The notes beneath the pieces were generated by a model. That model saw only the letters and a list, made by a program, of their open reading frames with translations. It was not told where the DNA came from and ran no database searches. Below, piece by piece: positions 51,655-57,260 of a stretch of DNA of 57,260 nucleotides. Made by a program: the position numbers and the translations under genes. The stretch is taken from assembly GCA_025201845.1 (NCBI GenBank), contig MU603929.1, positions 257,271 through 314,530 of the forward strand, read 5' to 3'. The stretch is from Martensiomyces pterosporus (taxonomy: Eukaryota; Kickxellomycota; Kickxellomycetes; Kickxellales; Kickxellaceae). How positions within the stretch are numbered: the stretch's first letter is position 1; each line of letters begins with the position of its first letter.

Positions 51655-53706
51655 TTACTCCTCGTCAGAGCTGTCGTCTCCACCACGGCGAGCACCAGCC
51701 TGCTGCCCACGGAGCTGCGCCATCTGGGCGGCAATAGAATCGTCCTCTGGCTCCGAGATATCGTCCTCAACCGCAGGCTCAGCAGGCAGAGTCGATGGGT
51801 CAACCACAGTCATCTTGACCTCCTTAAGCACATCGCAGCCAATGTACGAGTCCGATTTGACCGCCAAGTGGAAGCTATACGTGCCCTGCTGCGGGGGCGC
51901 CTGGAACTGAATAGTAACAACGCGCTCCGTTTCCAGGTCGCTCACACGCACGGGAGGCACAACCAGCTTGCCGCTCTGGAAGTTGGCGAAGCTAACCCAC
52001 CACTGGGAGTCCTTGCGTCCGGCAAAGTATGGGCAGTAAGCCTCGGGCGACTTCTGCTGCTTGTCCTGCTTGGCCTGGTCAGCAACAAACCTCTCAATAG
52101 CCGAGGTGTCCTCATCGCCAATCTCCTCAATGTCAGCAACAGCAGCGCCACGGGGGCGCGCAGGGGTCCTGGCCTTGGAGTTGGTGAGCTTGATCTTGAC
52201 AATCAGAGTCACGATAGCCATCGGGGTGATGACCTTGTCGCCGATAACAGTGAGCAGGGCGCGCGAAATCTCGAGCTTGGGGATCACCTTGGCCATCTGC
52301 AGGGTCTCCTCGAACTGCTTGTCGTTCAAAGCCTCAAGAGCCGAGCGCTGCTCTGCAGCAGGCAGGCGCACGAGCTGGCTGACGCTGTACAGCTTCTTCT
52401 CCTTGTAGATACCAGGCTGGTTTTCGGCAGTGATTCCAGGCAGCTGAATCAGAGGCGCATCGTGCGAGTAGACGCCCTGCACAAGCATCTGCGAGATGTT
52501 CATCAGAAGAGTCGAGCAGCTGTACCAGTTGTGGGCAGCCGAAATCTGCAGCAGGCCACGGTGGACCAGGGTCAGCGCAGTGATCACCATCTGTTGCTGC
52601 TGGTCAGCAAGGTCAGCATCGTCGATCTGGATGCGGAAGAAGTGGGCATGAAGGAGGATGTTGGCCTTCCATGCGTCCTTGCTGGTAAACTTCTTCGACA
52701 CAGCAAAGATCTCCAGGGCATTGCGGCGGCTAGCGCGCTGCACCTTCTCAAAAACCTCGTTGAGTGCCTTCTCCTCCGACGGACGGAACTTCAGCTCCTC
52801 CTCGGTAAATTCGCTAGCAGCAGTGACAAGCTCGATGAGGTTGCGCTGGCTAATGTGCTCGCGGATGTTCTTGAAGAAAAGACTCATGGTGGGGTTGAGG
52901 ATCCTGTCCTTCTGGTAGCGATTCGAGTTGTACCACCAGCGGCCGACGTAGAACGGCATGATGAATCCGAAAATAAGACCGTAAAGCATCAGCACGAAGG
53001 GCGACGTATGCGCCTCGACAAGGAGCTTGGGCAGAGCAATGCCCATGGACTGCGTCTGCATGCCGTCGGGGTTGCCGTACTTTTCGTAGTTCTCGCGCGC
53101 CTCGGCATCTGTAAGTGTCTTGTACGCCCTGTTGATTTCAGCCATCATCGTGCCGGCCTGCTCCTTGAGGTCCTCTGTAACCTTGTCAGGATGCCACTTC
53201 ATCGAGAGCTTGCGGTAGCTCTTTTTGATGACCTCCTCGCTCTCTCCGTTATCGATGCCCAGGATCTTGTACGGGTCCCACATCTCGGCCTCCTTGACTT
53301 CAGTGGTCTTCACCTTGTATGACAGCAGGAAAATCAATGCCCAGCCCGCAACGACCAAGGCGAGCCTAAGCTTTGGGAATGCAGACTTTGCCTTCGTCTT
53401 GCGAGCACGGATCTTTGGGGTTTTCGGCTTCAATGTGGCAGCGGTGTCCTCTATATCGGGGCAGCTTTAGCACAGGAAGTGGTGGCATCAATAGGCATGC
53501 GTGGAGTGCAGAGCGCGCTGGTGTCTGTTGTTCTGGCGGTAAACAAACGAACAAGCATAGAGCACTGGGCCAGGCGGCTTTTGTCAATACGTACTTTTGC
53601 CAACAACCAAGTAAAGGGTGGCCGGCGCCACAACCAGGCTGAGAACGGTCAGCGCATAGTAGAAAAAGGTAACACCCGATTCGTCGTAGGTGTACTTGGC
53701 GCTCAT
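51655..53706 (-). CDS. SEC63: Sec63, ER protein-translocation subunit with J domain
   Basis: Two exons, 53706-53595 and 53450-51655, give 635 residues; the 144-base intron has GTACGT and GATATAG and joins GGC AAA A|AG GAC in frame. Sec63 is an ER membrane J-protein that works with Sec61 and BiP/Kar2 in translocation. Exon 1 encodes MSAKYTYDESGVTFFYYAL, the conserved N-terminus plus TM1. TM2 follows at about 65-83. The lumenal J domain has WDPYKILGI and the HPD triad at about residues 124-126. TM3 is at about 165-190. The Brl/Sec63 domain comes next (about 220-600), with IQLPGITAENQ and the C-terminal Ig-like part. The tail is acidic (SDEE). Length fits the family (about 660 in yeast). Confidence 0.94.
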
Positions 53707-55055
53707 TTTAGAATGCCGCTGCTGCTTCTACTTGCAAGCAAATGTTTCTGATGAGAGGAAATGAGAGGTGATGTGCAAGAACTGAGGGAAAGAAAGAAAA
53801 GGATAGAAGCGTATACGAGTAGGGCACGTTTGCTGTGTTCTTCGCTAGTATGCGGCCCAGCAACAGACGGGGGAGCTGACTTGAAATGCAGCACCAGTAT
53901 GGAAATAGAAACTGGCCGCCTAAAAGCAGAGGGTTGGAAAGCAAGGTGTGGGAGAGCTGAGGTGAGAAGAGAAGAGAGAAAAGACCTTGCTGCTCCCGCA
54001 ATTAGACGGCGCCAAAGGTGCAGTGGTCTCTAGGCGAGTGGTGCGCTGGCACCCTAGTGCTTGCGAGGCGCATTCCCGCAACCACAGAGGAGCACCCAGC
54101 GCATACTCTCGGTGGGGCGCAGCTTGCTTGGCCTGCAAAACCGTGCGCCAACAGCAGGGAGACGGGAGGGGCGCTGTAGCCTGCTCATTGGCCAGCCCCT
54201 GAATCTGATCGGTCCTATGCGATCAGCCTGGTATTTCGATCAAGATCACCAGATTCAATATGGCATACGAGCAACGACGCATGAAATGTCTCAGATCATG
54301 CCCAGTGGTTTCGTCTAGAATAGCAATACCGATGGTGACTGGGGCGGTTGCTCTGCTGGCCCTATGTGTGCCAGCTGTTTAGCGCAGCCAGCATTTTCCG
54401 AATGCCCGATTCCTGCTGGTAGACTCTCGACTGCGACCGCGGCCGAACGAGGCGCCTGCGCGGCATAAGGACTGAAATGTGTTTGGCTAACGAAAAGGGA
54501 AGGCGCATAGAGCGGCTACCCAATGCTACACATCCAGGACTTGACGGCTTAAACCGAGGCTAAATCATGGCTACGTGGGTTTTCCTGCCTGATATTGAAA
54601 ATTGCTCTTCTGAGTCGCTGTCTATAGAAACATCCACCACGCCCCGTGTGCAGTGGCCGCTTTTCAAATCTGCGACTTTGCTCTCCCCTGCTTAGTTTAT
54701 TCCCATCTGCCTTTCAAACACCAACTCCACCTTTAGCTTTCCCCTTAAATCCTCTCCTCGCTTGCTTCGATCTCTGACCTTTCTCGCTTATTTCTGCTGT
54801 TTCCTCATTTTGCGCATTCCCGTTTTTACGTGACACTTGTTTTTTTTTTTTTTTGCACCTAGCGCCATCCCAGCCAGCCCTTGGCCCACCGGCTAGTAAA
54901 TCACGATACACACGCTCTCCCCTTCATTGCCTCTTGTTGGCCATCTTCCTTCATTGAGAATACCCATTGAAGCCACACTCAAATACGACGGAAAACTGCA
55001 CGACAGCCCTCTTGTCTATCTGGTCAGTCTGGCTGCGGATCCAGCAGGTACTCAC

Positions 55056-55244
55056 AGTACTTTTGAGACACCCATACCAAGCGTCTCTTGCTTCCATCTG
55101 ATCGTAGATCCGGGTGGCCCCCTCCACATATTGTCCTGAATGCAAATAGCATGTCACCAACATGCCCGACGAACAACGCTCAACAACACCGTTCGAAGAA
55201 TGTATGCCGCTTGTACTGCCGCTATTGTCACAGCAATGTCTGTA
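55056..55244 (-). pseudogene. PPR-like exon or relic
   Basis: A 63-codon open block between a good acceptor (CATCCCCCTAG, ending at 55245) and a donor (GTGAGT, starting at 55055), in one frame. Its middle reads MLVTCYLHSGQYVEGATRIY then DQMEA, matching the helix-turn-helix pattern of a pentatricopeptide repeat (L...Y...G...A..I...M). No neighbouring repeats in frame were found, so this could be one exon of an unrecognised gene, a decayed gene, or chance. No function is proposed. Confidence 0.25.
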
Positions 55245-55967
55245 CTAGGGGGATGAGGGTAAGTGCCTATGCGCAAATGCGCGGCTTCCTTGAGACTAGA
55301 AACGCCATGGACCCACGGCCAATCGACATCTAGTCCCTCGTGTGCTTGGCGATAAACTAAAACAAAGGCAACACAAGAAAACCATGTGGGTCTTGGCTTG
55401 CAAGGGGTATGCGGAGAAACGGTTCCTGTTGACATCTGTCCCTCACCTTTCTGAATCATGAAGTCAGCGCTTCCAGCGCGCTGGCATGGTTTCAGCGTTA
55501 ATGAAGTTTCTTGTTTTCTCTTCCCCACACCCTTTGCTAGCTTTTGACCAACACGCGACCAACGTTTAACAGCTTGGCTTGTTCACAGGCATTTCGATTT
55601 CACCTACTCCCCACACATGCAAGCCCATGCTACTGTATCTTTTCATCCCTTCGACGACAGGCATTGGTTGACTAACTCCAAGACATTGATTTTTTTTGCA
55701 TTCGTAGGCGCTACTACTTGCCGACAATCGGATCGAGTTGTTTTCCACGGACATGCCTCCAATGCTGTAAGTCGATGTTGCCCTGAGTAATATTCCCTGA
55801 AGATTAAGCCACGATATAGCTCTGATATCGACTGCTGATTCTTTCTGCATGACACGCTGTTCCGAGACATTTTCCAGAGATAGGCGCATTCAACTAGTGG
55901 GCGTGGACTATACAACAAGGTCTTGTCGGTGTAAGATCCGGAATGTTGCGTGTTTAGGATGGTAAGC

Positions 55968-56354
55968 TCAATAACTAACTGCTGAAAAGTAGCGCGTAAA
56001 CGCTAGCATAGCGAAGAAAACTGGGTGCATCAATACCGTGATCCACACGCTATTGACTGCAAAACACACCAGATCCCATGCTTTGCCTACATTCTGGCTT
56101 TTTCGCGTAGTGGGAACGAGATTGGATATCATATCACACAGCCATGCGCTGAGTGCTTGAAGGCCTGCAACAACGGCCACTTTTGGATGTTCCTCACCGA
56201 AAGCGTATATCCGGTTGAAATGAAGGACCCCAAAAGCAGCGCCGCAGTGGTCTGGGCAAACCTGTCTCCAGATATCGATCTTGAAGAGTGCAGCGCCATC
56301 GGTTGCCAGGATACCGTGTGTAGATGAACAAGGTGGCCACAGCCACGTTCTTGT
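55968..56354 (-). other. Unassigned hydrophobic open frame
   Basis: An open stretch of 128 codons on the minus strand ending at a stop at 55968, without an ATG. The 3' half encodes two hydrophobic segments (VAVVAGLQALSAWLCDMI and DLVCFAVNSVWITVLMHPVF). It could be the last exon of a multi-TM protein or a relic; the frames upstream are broken by stops. A 100-codon plus-strand frame overlaps it. Neither is recognised. Confidence 0.2.
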
Positions 56355-56630
56355 TTATTCTGGGTCGTCTAGCACATCAAGGCGGCCGACTTCGCCATCC
56401 CTCCGTCCTGTATACGTATCTTCCTGTTTTCAGTTTCTCAGGCAGAAGTTGGGATACATAGTGGATTTTCTCGCCAGGTTTCCACTTTTGTTGTTGGCAG
56501 TGGTTGGTCAGTACATTACACTACTCAACCCCATGCGACGAAAGTTGAGCTTTATATAGTAAATAGATGAGAAAAACTAGAAACAAAAAGGGAACAATTT
56601 TGACAAAAGTGAAAGAAACAAGTAACATTG

Positions 56631-57260
56631 CTAAGCGAGAAGCCGCGTGTCTGACAGGTCCTCGTTGTAAGTGCGGGTGAAGACAAGCTGCGAGCACCCT
56701 AGAGTGCGAGTGGCAAACGCACCCTCGCAGTATGCAAAGTAGTATTCCCACTTGCGCCGGAACACGTCGTTGAATGCTGCTTGGTCGCTGGTGCATTTGC
56801 CTGCTCCGGGTGACTGGGATGACTCGGGTGAATTGGGTGACTCGAGTGACTCAGCTGCTGGTGGTGCTCCAGCCTTCTCCTCGGCAGTGTTCTCAAGCCC
56901 AGAGTCAAGCCCAGAGTCAAGCCCAGAGTCAAACCCCGAGTCGGAGCTGGCTGCAGAGGGGCATCTCCAGCTGCAGTCAGCGCTGCTGACAAGCCCGTGC
57001 TCTTGCAAAATCAGCTGTGGGTTCTTTGGCGCTGCCGATGCCAGAACCTTGTCGTATCCATGCAGAAACCGCTCGCGCCACACACGCAGTGTCCGCGCAT
57101 AGTGGTCAGGGAAGTTTGCTGCGCTTTCGAGCATCAGCTTGCCGCTGCTTCCCTTGGTCGCTGCTGCAACCAGTGCTGCAACACTTGGGCAGTGCCCACC
57201 AGGGAAAATGTGCTTGTTGATAAAGTCAACGCTGTGCCGGTACTCCGCATACCGCTCCTC
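56631..57260 (-). CDS. Cyclopropane-fatty-acyl-phospholipid synthase, 3' part
   Basis: The last 209 residues of a SAM-dependent enzyme that methylenates unsaturated acyl chains of phospholipids; the 5' part lies beyond the window end, where the frame is still open. Family marks are YRHSVDFINKHIFPGGHCPS, then NFPDHYARTLRVWRERF and the end block FNDVFRRKWEYYFAYCEGAFATRTLG followed by QLVFTR, typical of the C-terminal lobe of CFA-like enzymes. Between the last two lies an unusual insertion of about 65 residues, Ser/Glu/Pro-rich, with a DSGLDSGLDSGL repeat coded by a 12-base tandem repeat (about 56890-56940). The insert is likely a surface loop. Strand and composition agree with neighbouring genes. 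Confidence 0.88.
   Translation of the reverse strand, partial: EERYAEYRHSVDFINKHIFPGGHCPSVAALVAAATKGSSGKLMLESAANFPDHYARTLRVWRERFLHGYDKVLASAAPKNPQLILQEHGLVSSADCSWRCPSAASSDSGFDSGLDSGLDSGLENTAEEKAGAPPAAESLESPNSPESSQSPGAGKCTSDQAAFNDVFRRKWEYYFAYCEGAFATRTLGCSQLVFTRTYNEDLSDTRLLA
56888..56941 (-). repeat. 12-base tandem repeat inside the CFA synthase gene
   Basis: On the plus strand the unit CCCAGAGTCAAG occurs about three times in a row with a diverged fourth copy, encoding D-S-G-L/F-D-S-G-L in the synthase. Because the unit is a multiple of three, changes in copy number keep the frame. Confidence 0.75.

Larger units (their letters stand above)
53707..56630. other. 2.9 kb region with no intact gene
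   Basis: No intact gene recognised. It includes the SEC63 promoter, an A/T-rich tract with a T-run at about 54839-54854 and two possible coding relics on the minus strand (55056-55244 and 55968-56354), listed separately. Confidence 0.4.

Noticed and set aside
51607..53322. 571-codon plus-strand open frame
   Set aside because: It is exactly antisense to Sec63, whose codon bias avoids TTA, CTA and TCA. It has no domain and starts inside the gene's tail.

Overview
The window comes from a filamentous, early-diverging fungus. Most protein genes are single-exon; the rest have a few spliceosomal introns with GT(or GC)...AG borders. There is a eukaryotic tRNA-Ile followed by a pol III T-run, mitochondrial presequences, a Sec63, a Dicer and a PSO2-type nuclease. 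A gene of the Ndc10/GCR1-like family (related to Crypton tyrosine recombinases) and a set of lineage-specific membrane proteins make Zoopagomycota (Kickxellomycotina) or a neighbouring group the most likely source. That placement is inference; no marker gene settles it.

Layout. 0.4-3.8 kb: convergent fatty-acid genes, a mitochondrial medium-chain acyl-CoA dehydrogenase (+) and a long-chain acyl-CoA synthetase (-). 4.8-7.7 kb: a tandem pair of secreted GDSL/SGNH esterases (+). 7.8-12.1 kb: a tandem triplet of 7-TM receptor-like proteins (-). 13.0-13.6 kb: a small two-TM protein (+). 13.7-18.7 kb: a multi-exon Ndc10/Crypton-recombinase-like gene (-), followed by about 4.4 kb without a convincing gene. 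23.1-27.8 kb: three more small two-TM proteins and a DUF202 protein. 28.4-31.8 kb: an O-methyltransferase, a tRNA-Ile(AAU) and a PSO2/SNM1 DNA cross-link repair nuclease. 31.9-34.7 kb: a PH-domain protein (-), followed by about 6.3 kb without a convincing gene. 41.1-46.9 kb: an intronless Dicer (-). 47.5-53.7 kb: malate dehydrogenase, MCM-binding protein and Sec63 (all -). 53.7-56.6 kb: mostly empty, with possible gene relics. 56.6 kb to the end: the 3' part of a cyclopropane-fatty-acid synthase (-).

The housekeeping genes cover beta-oxidation (MCAD, acyl-CoA synthetase), the TCA cycle (MDH), ER translocation (Sec63), replication (MCMBP) and DNA repair (PSO2). The accessory part, 4.8-27.8 kb, is dominated by local duplications (esterases, 7-TM proteins, two-TM proteins). 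The least ordinary objects are the Ndc10-like gene, whose recombinase residues look lost and which carries a glutamine-rich insertion; the 7-TM triplet with a class-C-like third intracellular loop; and the two-TM family with a shared W-[LI]-x-D-P motif after the second helix.
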